DNA from: Maribacter_C sp047345145
GTDB lineage: Bacteria; Bacteroidota; Bacteroidia; Flavobacteriales; Flavobacteriaceae
Assembly: GCF_047345145.1 (NCBI RefSeq)
Contig: NZ_JBLFER010000001.1
Span: 1,116,001-1,180,000, forward strand
DNA length: 64,000 bases
Direction: 5' to 3'
In this document: one piece after another, positions 54,380 through 62,887 of the stretch
Layout of the letters: the number at the start of each line of letters is the position of its first letter
How positions within the stretch are numbered: position 1 is the first letter of the stretch
Notes under the pieces: generated by a model
What the model was told of the DNA's origin: nothing
Databases searched by the model: none
The model's input: only the letters and a program-made list of their open reading frames with translations
Made by a program: the position numbers and the translations under genes

Positions 54380-55516
54380 TTGAAAAAATTAAAAGTACTT
54401 ACCGTAGTTGGAACCCGACCTGAAATTATTCGTTTAGCATGCGTTTTAAATGCATTAGATGCTAACGATGCCATAGATCATACCTTGGTACATACTGGTC
54501 AAAACTATGACTACGAACTCAACGAGATATTCTTTGACGATTTAGGTATTCGCAAACCAGATCATTTCTTAAACGCTGCAGGCAAAAATGCTACCGAAAC
54601 CGTTGGTAATATTCTTATTAAGATTGATCCCTTGTTAGAAGAAATCGAGCCAGATGCTTTTCTTGTTTTAGGAGATACCAATTCTTGTTTGTGTGCAATT
54701 CCTGCAAAGAAAAGAAAGATTCCGGTTTTTCATATGGAAGCAGGAAATCGTTGCTTTGATCAACGTGTACCAGAGGAAACCAATCGGAAAATTGTAGATC
54801 ATGTTGCTGATGTCAATCTTACTTATAGTGATATCGCTCGTGAATATCTTTTACGAGAAGGCCTTCCAGCGGATAGAATTATTAAAACAGGAAGTCCGAT
54901 GTTTGAGGTATTGAATCAATTTATCCCTAAAATAGAAGTTTCCAATGTTTTAGAAAAGTTAAGTCTTGAAAAAGGAAAGTACTTTGTTGTATCATCCCAC
55001 AGGGAAGAAAATATTAGCAACCCGAAGAACTTTGAAGGACTTATCACTTCACTAAATCAAATTGCTGAGAAGTATGATTATCCAGTAATCGTTTCAACAC
55101 ATCCGCGTACACGGAACATGTTAGATTCCAAAAATCTCGAAACACATAAGAATATTCAATTTCTAAAACCACTAGGTTTTACTGATTACAATGCATTACA
55201 ATATCATTCTTTTGCGGTTCTTTCGGATAGTGGAACTATTTCAGAAGAATCTTCAATATTGAATTTTAGAGCATTGAATATTAGAGAGGCTCATGAAAGA
55301 CCAGAAGCAATGGAAGAAGCATCTGTGATGATGGTTGGCATGAATCCTGAACGTATTATGCAAGCCTTGGCCGCTTTAGAAGTTCAAAAAAGAAATCCGG
55401 AAAGAAATTTTAGACCCGTCGCTGACTATTCAATGCCTAATGTAAGTGAAAAAGTAGTGCGAATAATACTATCCTACGTTGATTATATAAATCGAGTGGT
55501 TTGGTCGAAATACTAA
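54380..55516 (+). CDS. capG: CapG/FnlC-like non-hydrolysing UDP-sugar 2-epimerase
   Basis: 378 residues from a TTG start (MKKLKVLTVVGTRPEIIRL), which is needed to keep the family's N-terminal GTRPEIIR motif. Further hallmarks are VHTGQNYDYELNEIFFDDLGI, GDTNSCL, HMEAGNRCFDQRVPEETNRK and SDSGTISEES. Of WecB-type enzymes, the CapG/FnlC subgroup epimerises C2 to give UDP-N-acetyl-L-fucosamine, the expected product after capE and capF. The transferase that would use it is encoded 5 bases downstream. Confidence 0.93.
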   Translation: MKKLKVLTVVGTRPEIIRLACVLNALDANDAIDHTLVHTGQNYDYELNEIFFDDLGIRKPDHFLNAAGKNATETVGNILIKIDPLLEEIEPDAFLVLGDTNSCLCAIPAKKRKIPVFHMEAGNRCFDQRVPEETNRKIVDHVADVNLTYSDIAREYLLREGLPADRIIKTGSPMFEVLNQFIPKIEVSNVLEKLSLEKGKYFVVSSHREENISNPKNFEGLITSLNQIAEKYDYPVIVSTHPRTRNMLDSKNLETHKNIQFLKPLGFTDYNALQYHSFAVLSDSGTISEESSILNFRALNIREAHERPEAMEEASVMMVGMNPERIMQALAALEVQKRNPERNFRPVADYSMPNVSEKVVRIILSYVDYINRVVWSKY

Positions 55517-55520
55517 CCTT

Positions 55521-56714
55521 ATGAAAGTAATCTTCTTGGCGCTTGCTTTCCCAAAAATGGATAGGAACAAGTACCTCTACTCGCAACTGGTTTCACAATT
55601 TCATGATAATGGCCATGACATTACAGTGGTGGCTCCTGCATATGACGAAACCCTTACAGGACTTCAAATTGAAGAAGGCGTAAAAGTTATTCGAGTAAAA
55701 ACTCTTCCTCTTTTTGGAGTGGGTTTGATTAAAAAGGGTATTGCAAATATTTTGCTACCCTACCAGTACAAGAATGCGTTAAAAAAACATGATGTTGGTC
55801 TTGATTTTGATTTAATCATGACCCCTACTCCACCTATTAGTTTATACGGAGTTGCGGCATGGCTAAAAAATAAATCCAAAGGAAAGCTCTATCTAATTCT
55901 ACGTGATATTTTTCCTCAAAACGCAGTTGATTTAGGAATGCTTAAAAAAAGTGGTCCAATTCACTTTTACTTTAGAAGAAAAGAAAAAAAGCTTTATAAT
56001 ACATCTGATCAAATCGGTTGTATGTCTGAAGGCAATATCGACTTTGTAAAGAAACACAACCCAGAATTAGATGCATCAAAACTGCATATGTTACCAAACT
56101 GGGGTGACATTGTTCCACCAGCTGAAACATCTAAGATAGATGAGCTTCGAAAAAAAGAAGGTTTTGAAAATAAATTCATTGTCATTTTTGGTGGAAATAT
56201 AGGTCTTCCTCAAAAAATGGAAAATATTGTAAATCTTGCATTAGCCTGCAAGGCCCAAAAAGACATTCTCTTTTTGATAATGGGAAAAGGCAACGAAAGT
56301 GAAAACTTGCAAAATCTGATTACTGAGAAAAAACCAGAGAACCTTCAACTTCGAGATGGTCTACCACAAAAGGAATATATGCTTTGGGTACAAATGGCTG
56401 ATGTGGGTTTGATCTCTTTAAGTGAAAAATTTACCATTCCAAATATACCCTCAAAAGCTTTATCCTACTATAATACGAAAACCCCAATTCTAGCTTCTAT
56501 AGATAGAAATACTGATTTTGGTAAAATATTAGACGAGCTAAACGTTGGTGTATGGGCAGAAGCTGGTAATACAGCTGCGCTTAAAGAAAAACTAATGTTA
56601 CTGTATAAAAATGATCAATTGCGAAGGGAAATGGGGCAAAATGGTTTTAATTATATGAAGGAGCACCTATCGGCAAATATTGCATTTAACACGATAATTG
56701 AGAAAACGAGCTAA
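55521..56714 (+). CDS. WbuB-like glycosyltransferase (GT4), probable L-FucNAc transferase
   Basis: 397 residues, GT-B fold. N-terminus VIFLALAFPKMDRNKYLYSQL, then LILRDIFPQNAVDLGML, a phrase I associate with WbuB-type proteins. Donor-domain segments IVIFGGNIGLPQKMENI, LRDGLPQKEYM and IPNIPSKALSYY are present. E. coli WbuB transfers L-fucosamine and follows fnlABC; here the gene follows capEFG in the same order, so the same donor is likely. Confidence 0.88.
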   Translation: MKVIFLALAFPKMDRNKYLYSQLVSQFHDNGHDITVVAPAYDETLTGLQIEEGVKVIRVKTLPLFGVGLIKKGIANILLPYQYKNALKKHDVGLDFDLIMTPTPPISLYGVAAWLKNKSKGKLYLILRDIFPQNAVDLGMLKKSGPIHFYFRRKEKKLYNTSDQIGCMSEGNIDFVKKHNPELDASKLHMLPNWGDIVPPAETSKIDELRKKEGFENKFIVIFGGNIGLPQKMENIVNLALACKAQKDILFLIMGKGNESENLQNLITEKKPENLQLRDGLPQKEYMLWVQMADVGLISLSEKFTIPNIPSKALSYYNTKTPILASIDRNTDFGKILDELNVGVWAEAGNTAALKEKLMLLYKNDQLRREMGQNGFNYMKEHLSANIAFNTIIEKTS

Positions 56715-56810
56715 TAATAGATCATGAGTTAATTATTTAATACAATAAATAATGCCATTTATCTATTTGATATTTTTAAATAATTATTAATAAGTATTTT
56801 ACAATATAAG

Positions 56811-57413
56811 ATGTACAAATTGTTTATCAAGCGGGCTTTTGACTTTCTGTTTGCATTTTGTTTGTTAATGATGCTTAGCCCAATTTTTATTGTTGTATTT
56901 CTACTACTGAGTTTTGCAAATAATGGTAAAGCATTTTTCGTGCAAAAAAGACCAGGAAAAAACGAAAAGATTTTCGAAATCATTAAGTTCAAATCAATGA
57001 ATGATAAGAAAGATGAGAATGGAGAATTACTATCCGATGAAGACAGAATTACTCCAGTTGGTCAGTTTGTAAGAAAGACATCTTTAGATGAGATACCGCA
57101 GCTTTTGAATGTTCTTAAAGGTGATATGAGCCTAATTGGTCCTAGACCGTTATTAGTCAGTTACCTCCCACTATACAATGAAGAACAAGGCCGACGACAT
57201 GAGATCAAACCTGGCATCACGGGTTGGGCTCAAGTAAATGGCAGAAATGCCATTTCATGGGACAAAAAATTTGAATATGATGTCTGGTACGTTGACAACT
57301 GTTCATTTCTTTTAGATGTAAAGATTTTTTGGATGACCTTTTTAAAGGTCGTTAAACGAGATGATATTTCGTCAAGCACTAACGCTACAATGGAAACCTT
57401 TACCGGTAATTAA
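56811..57413 (+). CDS. Initiating sugar-1-phosphate transferase (PglC-like monotopic phosphoglycosyl transferase)
   Basis: 200 residues, the small PglC size class. One N-terminal membrane re-entrant helix (about 14-34, FAFCLLMMLSPIFIVVFLLL), then FFVQKRPGKNEKIFEIIKFKSM, the catalytic Asp-Glu in TSLDEIPQLLN, GPRPLLVSYLPLYN and PGITGWAQVNGRNAISW. It transfers a sugar-1-phosphate from a UDP-sugar to undecaprenyl phosphate, starting each repeat unit. Likely donors are UDP-FucNAc-related or UDP-bacillosamine-type sugars made by genes in this window; the true donor is not readable. Confidence 0.94.
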   Translation: MYKLFIKRAFDFLFAFCLLMMLSPIFIVVFLLLSFANNGKAFFVQKRPGKNEKIFEIIKFKSMNDKKDENGELLSDEDRITPVGQFVRKTSLDEIPQLLNVLKGDMSLIGPRPLLVSYLPLYNEEQGRRHEIKPGITGWAQVNGRNAISWDKKFEYDVWYVDNCSFLLDVKIFWMTFLKVVKRDDISSSTNATMETFTGN

Positions 57414-57418
57414 ATAGT

Positions 57419-58438
57419 ATGCAGTTAAGTATAATCATTCCGTGTTATAATATGGAGCGCTATCTACCAGAGTGTATTGATAGCCTGCTGGATCAAAATT
57501 TAAACCCAGCCGAATATGAAATGATAGTGGTCAATGATGAATCAAAAGATTCGACCTTAATCGTTGCTAACAATTATGCAGCGAAGCACGATAACATAAT
57601 TGTTATTGACAAAAAAAATGCGGGGGTTGGAGCAGCAAGAAATACAGGGTATGATGCAGCTAAGGGGAAATATATTTATTTTCTAGATCCGGATGACTAT
57701 CTAGCTAAAAATACGGTTACCACGCTTCTAGGTTTAATGGAAAGTAATGATCTAGATATTTTAACCTTTCACAGCATGCCCGTGGTCAAAAGGCATGTGC
57801 CGCATTCACTGAACATAGAACATGGCGTAAAGAAACTAGATGTACAAGACGGTATATCTTACATCGCTAATATCAAACATCATAACGAAATTTGGTGGTA
57901 TTTTATAAAGCGAAGTTTTATGGTATCGACAGGCATTCGTTTCATTGAAGGAAGATGGATGGAGGATGCTATTTTGACCTCAGAACTCTTTCTTAAAGCA
58001 AAACGAATGGCCCATGCGGATGTTGATGTACATCGATATCGAATTCTACCCACATCTGCAATGCGTAACAAAAGTCCGGAGCACTATAACAAGGTGATCT
58101 ATGATAACGCCAATGCAGCTCATGTATATGGCAAACTCATAGAATCGGTACCTAAAGAACACGAAAAAGCAGAACCCTGTATAGAGCGGTTAAAAACACG
58201 TCAGCAGTCTTTCGTTTTCTTTTTAATGGTACGGTTAATGAAGTCAGATATCTCGGTGGACAAGATTCCTGAAATGCTGACTGGTTTTGAGAAAATTGAC
58301 GCGTACCCACTTAAGAAGTTTCTAGGAGTAGATTATCATGGTATAGGCTACTCTATTTTAGTATTTATTTTTAATCGAAAATCTCTAATTAATCCTTTTA
58401 TAAGGATTTTTAGAACTTTTTATAATATTGGCAAATGA
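57419..58438 (+). CDS. Glycosyltransferase family 2
   Basis: 339 residues, GT-A fold. SIIIPCYNMERYLPECIDSLLDQ at the N-terminus, the donor-binding AGVGAARNTGYDAAKGKYIYF and the metal-binding LDPDDY are classic GT2. GRWMEDAI near residue 180 is the usual acceptor-side ED motif. Inverting transferase for one linkage of the repeat unit. Overlaps the ATP-grasp gene by 4 bases. Confidence 0.9.
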   Translation: MQLSIIIPCYNMERYLPECIDSLLDQNLNPAEYEMIVVNDESKDSTLIVANNYAAKHDNIIVIDKKNAGVGAARNTGYDAAKGKYIYFLDPDDYLAKNTVTTLLGLMESNDLDILTFHSMPVVKRHVPHSLNIEHGVKKLDVQDGISYIANIKHHNEIWWYFIKRSFMVSTGIRFIEGRWMEDAILTSELFLKAKRMAHADVDVHRYRILPTSAMRNKSPEHYNKVIYDNANAAHVYGKLIESVPKEHEKAEPCIERLKTRQQSFVFFLMVRLMKSDISVDKIPEMLTGFEKIDAYPLKKFLGVDYHGIGYSILVFIFNRKSLINPFIRIFRTFYNIGK

Positions 58439-59403
58439 ACATTTTAATTACCTCTGCAGGAAGACGCGTTTCTTTGGTGCGGGCATTTCAAAAAGAGTTA
58501 AAAAGTATATATCCTGATGGAAAAGTGATTGCCGCTGACGCAAAACCTAAACTATCAGCTGCTTGCCATGCTGCAGATGCGTATTTTCAAGTACCTAGAC
58601 TAGATAATCCGAAATACATCGCCGATCTTATCTCTCATTGTAAGGCACATCAGATAAAGTTGATTATTCCAACAATTGATACCGAACTGCTCCTATTAGC
58701 TAAAAATAATGCTCTTTTAAAGGAGAATGGCATTGTACCCATAATCTCATCTATTTCATTTATTGAAAAATGTCGAGATAAAAGAGTTATTCATGAGTTT
58801 TTCAAGGCTCATAATATTGCCATTGCAAAAGAATACAGTAAGGAAGATTACAAGCTCCCGCTTTTTATAAAACCCATTGATGGCAGCCGGAGTGTTGACA
58901 CCTATCTTATTAAAAAGAAGGAGGATCTTACCGACTATCATTTTGAAAATGAAAAACTAATGTTTCTTGAATATATCGATCATGATAACTTTGAAGAGTT
59001 CACTTGTGATTTATACTACAGCAAAGATCATATGTTGAAATGTGCTGTACCAAGAAAACGTGTTGAAGTTAGAGATGGTGAGGTAAATAAAGGTTTGACC
59101 CAGAATAATAGTTTGGTCCCCTACATTCAAAAAAACCTAAATTTTGTAGAGGGCGCGATAGGTTGTCTTACTGCACAATTCTTTAAACATAAAAATGAGG
59201 ATAAATTCTACGGAATTGAAATAAATCCACGTTTCGGCGGAGGGTATCCTCTATCCTATTTAGCTGGAGCAAATTTTCCAAAATGGATTATTGAAGAATA
59301 TCTTCTTAACAAGAGCATTGATCCGAATTTCGATTGCTGGGAGGATAATTTGCTAATGATTCGCTATGACGACGAAATACTGGTGCATGGATATAAAGAT
59401 TGA
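58435..59403 (+). CDS. ATP-grasp protein (CarB/PylC-like), probable ligase in glycan modification
   Basis: 322 residues. N-terminal preATP-grasp Rossmann part (ILITSAGRRVSLVRAFQKEL), the ATP-binding segment LFIKPIDGSRSVDTYLIKK with the Gly/Ser-rich loop, and the metal-site region FYGIEINPRFGGGYPLSYLAGANF (Glu and Asn ligands; Arg for the acyl phosphate). ATP-grasp enzymes join a carboxylate to an amine or thiol through an acyl phosphate. In a polymer rich in uronic acids and amino sugars, amidation or aminoacylation is a reasonable guess, not shown. Coupled by overlap to genes on both sides. Confidence 0.83.
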   Translation: MNILITSAGRRVSLVRAFQKELKSIYPDGKVIAADAKPKLSAACHAADAYFQVPRLDNPKYIADLISHCKAHQIKLIIPTIDTELLLLAKNNALLKENGIVPIISSISFIEKCRDKRVIHEFFKAHNIAIAKEYSKEDYKLPLFIKPIDGSRSVDTYLIKKKEDLTDYHFENEKLMFLEYIDHDNFEEFTCDLYYSKDHMLKCAVPRKRVEVRDGEVNKGLTQNNSLVPYIQKNLNFVEGAIGCLTAQFFKHKNEDKFYGIEINPRFGGGYPLSYLAGANFPKWIIEEYLLNKSIDPNFDCWEDNLLMIRYDDEILVHGYKD

Positions 59404-60043
59404 TGAAAATACAGTAATCGTTTTTGATTTAGACGACACTCTTTATAATGAAGTGGACTACTTAAGATCTGCATACATAACATTAGCCAAAGAATTAGAA
59501 CCCAAAAATTGGAAACATCTTTTTTCAATATTGTTTTCTCTCTATCGCAATAAGGAAAACGCCTTTCAGTTTATCAACGAAAAATATGAGATAAACAAGG
59601 AAGAATTAATTGTGCAATACCGTACACATATTCCAAACATTACACCATTTGAAGGAGTAATTGAAAATTTTCAACAGATTAAAAAGAAAAATGGTAAAAT
59701 TGGTGTTCTTACCGACGGGCGTTCTATAACGCAGAGGAATAAATTAAAATCCTTAGGACTTTTACCTTTTATCGACCACATTGTAATATCTGAGGAAATT
59801 GGGACTGAAAAGCCAAATGAAGCAAATTTTAAATTTATAGAAAATAAATTTCCATCAAATACGTACTACTACATTGGTGATAATTTTAAAAAAGACTTTA
59901 TTACCCCAAATCGATTAGGGTGGAGTACTATTGCCTTGGTTGACAATGGTTTGAACATCCATTCTAATTCTAACAAATATACCACTGAGGCTCATCTTCC
60001 GCAGCACTACATATTCTCAATTCAGGAGCTTAACTTCATCTAA
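59387..60043 (+). CDS. HAD-family hydrolase
   Basis: 218 residues from ATG at 59387; an upstream ATG at 59366 would add MTTKYWC and a longer overlap. All four HAD motifs are seen: DLDDTL near the start (I), LTDGRS (II), Lys in GTEKPNEANF (III) and YIGDNFKKDF (IV). A phosphatase-type enzyme, substrate unknown. The 17-base overlap with the ATP-grasp gene suggests the two act in the same step, for example on a phosphorylated precursor. Confidence 0.85.
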   Translation: MDIKIDENTVIVFDLDDTLYNEVDYLRSAYITLAKELEPKNWKHLFSILFSLYRNKENAFQFINEKYEINKEELIVQYRTHIPNITPFEGVIENFQQIKKKNGKIGVLTDGRSITQRNKLKSLGLLPFIDHIVISEEIGTEKPNEANFKFIENKFPSNTYYYIGDNFKKDFITPNRLGWSTIALVDNGLNIHSNSNKYTTEAHLPQHYIFSIQELNFI

Positions 60044-60119
60044 AATTCAATTTTAACAAAACTGAAATCACTTCGTCGTTTTTTTGAAAAAAAAGTTGTG
60101 CAAAAAAGATCCAAATCGT

Positions 60120-60151
60120 ACATTTGGTCGTAAATAAAGTGTAGTTCATCG
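60120..60151 (+). promoter_or_regulatory. LytTR-like direct-repeat site, distal
   Basis: ACATTTGGTCG (60120-60130) and GTAGTTCATCG (60141-60151), 21 bases apart. The second half-site is a strong match to the element upstream of the lipoprotein genes. It lies 150 bases before the predicted -33. Confidence 0.4.
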
Positions 60152-60301
60152 ATGTTTTCAAACAAATCGATGCTTTTAACTCATAAACGCCCCGAAGTTG
60201 TGAACACCTATAAACCCTCGATTCTAAAAGATTTTGCTGACAAGTTAAGAGAGAAAGCAGTAATTTGGATGTATAAGCGTTCACAAATTCTGTTCACGTT
60301 A

Positions 60302-60330
60302 TTTGTTTAACAACCTTTTTCCTACCTTTG
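60302..60330 (+). promoter_or_regulatory. Promoter of the 60356-62407 gene
   Basis: TTTG (60302-60305), a 17-base spacer and TACCTTTG (60323-60330) match the Bacteroidota -33/-7 consensus exactly. Predicted transcription starts near 60337, 19 bases before the TTG start codon. Confidence 0.65.
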
Positions 60331-60355
60331 TTCATAGAATGATTAACTATTTTCT

Positions 60356-62407
60356 TTGAAAAATTTACTTCAAAAGATTGAGCATGCATCAGCGTGCAAG
60401 GTTATTTTCACAGACTTTTTCGACACCTTAGTACACAGAACGGTTCATCCCCATTATGCAATAAAATTATGGGGTAAATTTTTAATTCGAGAATTAGGCC
60501 TCAAAATTACTACTGATGAGCTTTTTTCCATTCGAATTGATGCCTTGTCCTACCTGTCACAAAAAATGAAGCTCAAAGGTATTGAAATCTCATATGAAGT
60601 ACTTATTGAAGAAGTACATCGAAGATTGATAAATTCCGAGTCTTTATCTGATGTTTCCTCTGATTACTTCATAGAGATCTTTAAGCAAGCAGATTATGTG
60701 GCAGAGGTTTCCGTTCAATTTAAAAACGATGCTATTATTTCCTCACTTAAGACGCTAAAAGAAAAAGGCTATCGCATTTACTTAATTACTGACTTCTTCT
60801 TATCCAAAGAAATTATTTTAAAAATATTGACCTTTCATAATATATCGTCAATATTTGATGGGGTTTTCGTTTCATGTGATCTTGGTAAAAGCAAAGAAAA
60901 CGGATCGATATACCCTTATGTTCTTGATACCACCAATTCTCAAGCTTCAGAGACGATTATGATTGGGGATAACAAGAAAAGTGATATTATTAATTCTGGA
61001 AAATTTGGAATTGGTAATGTCCATACAAAGAATTTAAAACATCATTTTCGGAACAAAAGAAATTTGTTAGGTACAGATGAGCGTAGTTTTCAAGAAGTAT
61101 GTTCAACCGTTGAGAAAAGGTGTATCAAAGGCAAGCATCCATTTAGTGAGTATATAATTCACTTCTATTTTTTTATAGAACGTCTTTATAAAAAGGCCAA
61201 ACAAGACGGAGTTAAAGATTTGTTCTTTTTAGCACGAGAAGGGCTTTATTTGAAAAAATTATTTGATTCTTATCAAGAGCTTAATCAATTCGACGGTGCT
61301 ACTAGAATTAGCACACATTATTTGAAAGCTTCAAGGCAATCTGCCCAGCAAATTGCTCTAAAACCTCTTCGTGAAGAAAAATTCGAGAATCTAGGAGGTA
61401 TGTATGGTCAAATGTCTATTGATCAATTACTATCATGGTTTTTCTTTCCCAAAGAATTAAAAAAGCAACTTTTCTTAGAATTAGAAGTGGGGCCTGACCA
61501 AACCTATTCCAATTTGTTCGAGTCAGAACTGATGACAAAGCTTCGAAAGAATGAGCTTTTCATAAATCATTATGAAAAAAACAGAAGCAATCAAAAAGAA
61601 GCATTTCACAAGTACCTCAAATCGTTTGGAGCAAATATTGAAGAAAACGGCATTTGCTTAGTTGATGTAGGTTGGGGTGGAACTATGCAAGAATGTATTT
61701 ATAAATTCCTTAAAAACGAGATTCCGGTAACCGGTTATTACATAGGCTTAAAGGCTATTTACAATATTGAACCTGACACGAAAAGGTTTGGATTAAATTT
61801 CTCAATTTATCCAAGCCACGGAATTTCATATGATATACTGAAAGCAAACGGGCAGTTATACGAGCAACTTCTTGGTGCGCCGCATGGCAGTACCTTAGGA
61901 TACACACTAAGAGAAGGGCAAGCCGAAACCATTGAGTTTCATGAAACTAATGAAAAAAATGTTTTTGAAAATCACATTAAAGAAGTGCAAGATTATATGC
62001 AGTTAGAGTTTAAAGAACTCTTTCTAGGTTTGCGATCAATTAATTATTCTCAAGAAATTGTTCAAGAATACTTGACTAATATGGCGATGCGAATCGGAAT
62101 ACTTACCAATAAGAAACGAATTCGTTTTGTTAATCAAATTTCGAAAGGCTTTTATCAAAATGTTGGAGAGAACAAGGTAGGTCTAAACTACAGTCTCGGC
62201 CAGCTTACCTCTTCGAAACGATCTCTTCTCATTTTGTTCTTAAGGTCACCTGAAAAGGTATTTCGATATCTCGTTAAGGTTAAACCTTTTTTATACGCTA
62301 AGGGCCTATATTGGTGTTCCTGGCCTATTGGCTTGGCTTATTATTATATGAAGTTCAATTTTTGGATAAAAAAGAAGTGGTTTCCAAAACGATTACTGCG
62401 CTCTTAA
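60356..62407 (+). CDS. Two-domain HAD-superfamily protein (COG5610-like) with large unknown C-terminal domain
   Basis: 683 residues from a TTG start (MKNLLQKIEHASACKVIFTDFFDTL); no nearby ATG keeps the HAD motif I. The HAD-like part (about 15-225) has FTDFFDTLVHR, LITDFFLSKE and MIGDNKKSD, where the motif I DFFDTL is intact. The rest (about 240-683) contains DLFFLAREGLYLKKLF, VDVGWGGTMQECIY and a basic, aromatic C-terminus near 640-683. I know of similar proteins encoded in capsule and LPS regions as predicted HAD hydrolases of unknown substrate. A role in sugar or glycerol phosphate transfer is possible. It has its own promoter and is convergent with the small lipoprotein gene 12 bases away. 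Confidence 0.78.
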   Translation: MKNLLQKIEHASACKVIFTDFFDTLVHRTVHPHYAIKLWGKFLIRELGLKITTDELFSIRIDALSYLSQKMKLKGIEISYEVLIEEVHRRLINSESLSDVSSDYFIEIFKQADYVAEVSVQFKNDAIISSLKTLKEKGYRIYLITDFFLSKEIILKILTFHNISSIFDGVFVSCDLGKSKENGSIYPYVLDTTNSQASETIMIGDNKKSDIINSGKFGIGNVHTKNLKHHFRNKRNLLGTDERSFQEVCSTVEKRCIKGKHPFSEYIIHFYFFIERLYKKAKQDGVKDLFFLAREGLYLKKLFDSYQELNQFDGATRISTHYLKASRQSAQQIALKPLREEKFENLGGMYGQMSIDQLLSWFFFPKELKKQLFLELEVGPDQTYSNLFESELMTKLRKNELFINHYEKNRSNQKEAFHKYLKSFGANIEENGICLVDVGWGGTMQECIYKFLKNEIPVTGYYIGLKAIYNIEPDTKRFGLNFSIYPSHGISYDILKANGQLYEQLLGAPHGSTLGYTLREGQAETIEFHETNEKNVFENHIKEVQDYMQLEFKELFLGLRSINYSQEIVQEYLTNMAMRIGILTNKKRIRFVNQISKGFYQNVGENKVGLNYSLGQLTSSKRSLLILFLRSPEKVFRYLVKVKPFLYAKGLYWCSWPIGLAYYYMKFNFWIKKKWFPKRLLRS

Positions 62408-62419
62408 AAGGTTACTTGT

Positions 62420-62887
62420 TTATTTTATTGGTTTGTTTGTAAATCGTACTTCTTTATCAGTAATTCGCATTTTATAAATACAAAATGGGTTGGTTTTAAT
62501 CATAACAGGGGCTTTCGTTCGAACTTCGAACTTCGAATCTATAAAAACTTCTGTCTTTGTTTCATCGTAAATAGTAAGCTTAGCTAAGCCATCTCCACTT
62601 TGTTCCCCACTACAGTAAGCTATAATAATCTCTTTTGTAAAATCAACATCAGGTAAAGGAAGTCCTGGTTTTCTAGTCTTATTAATTTTGGAATAAAAGC
62701 TTTTCAACCTCTTTTGGTCTCTAATAATTAAGGTCTCCTCAACATCAAATTCAGCGCTTTGATCTTGTAAAATTAATACCATTGGACTGTCTGATTTGAT
62801 TTGACTTTTAGCATTATTATCCGTCATGTTCTTCTGTCCTTTGCAGGATGAAATCATAAAAATGACAATCAAAATAGCATATTTCAT
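62420..62887 (-). CDS. Small lipoprotein, PrcB-like C-terminal domain possible
   Basis: 155 residues. Lipobox ISSC (Cys14, ILIVIFMISSC/KGQ). The C-terminal half (KEIIIAYCSGEQSGDGLAKL, then a short beta-rich tail) resembles the PrcB-type domain found in some Bacteroidota lipoproteins, but the match is by eye. The start overlaps the bshA stop region by 4 bases, so it is co-transcribed with bshA. Its function is not known. Confidence 0.7.
   Translation of the reverse strand: MKYAILIVIFMISSCKGQKNMTDNNAKSQIKSDSPMVLILQDQSAEFDVEETLIIRDQKRLKSFYSKINKTRKPGLPLPDVDFTKEIIIAYCSGEQSGDGLAKLTIYDETKTEVFIDSKFEVRTKAPVMIKTNPFCIYKMRITDKEVRFTNKPIK

Larger units (their letters stand above)
60044..60355. other. Intergenic region upstream of the two-domain HAD gene
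   Basis: 312 bases without an ORF. It contains a motif pair with 21-base spacing (60120-60151) and a very good promoter (60302-60330). Confidence 0.6.
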
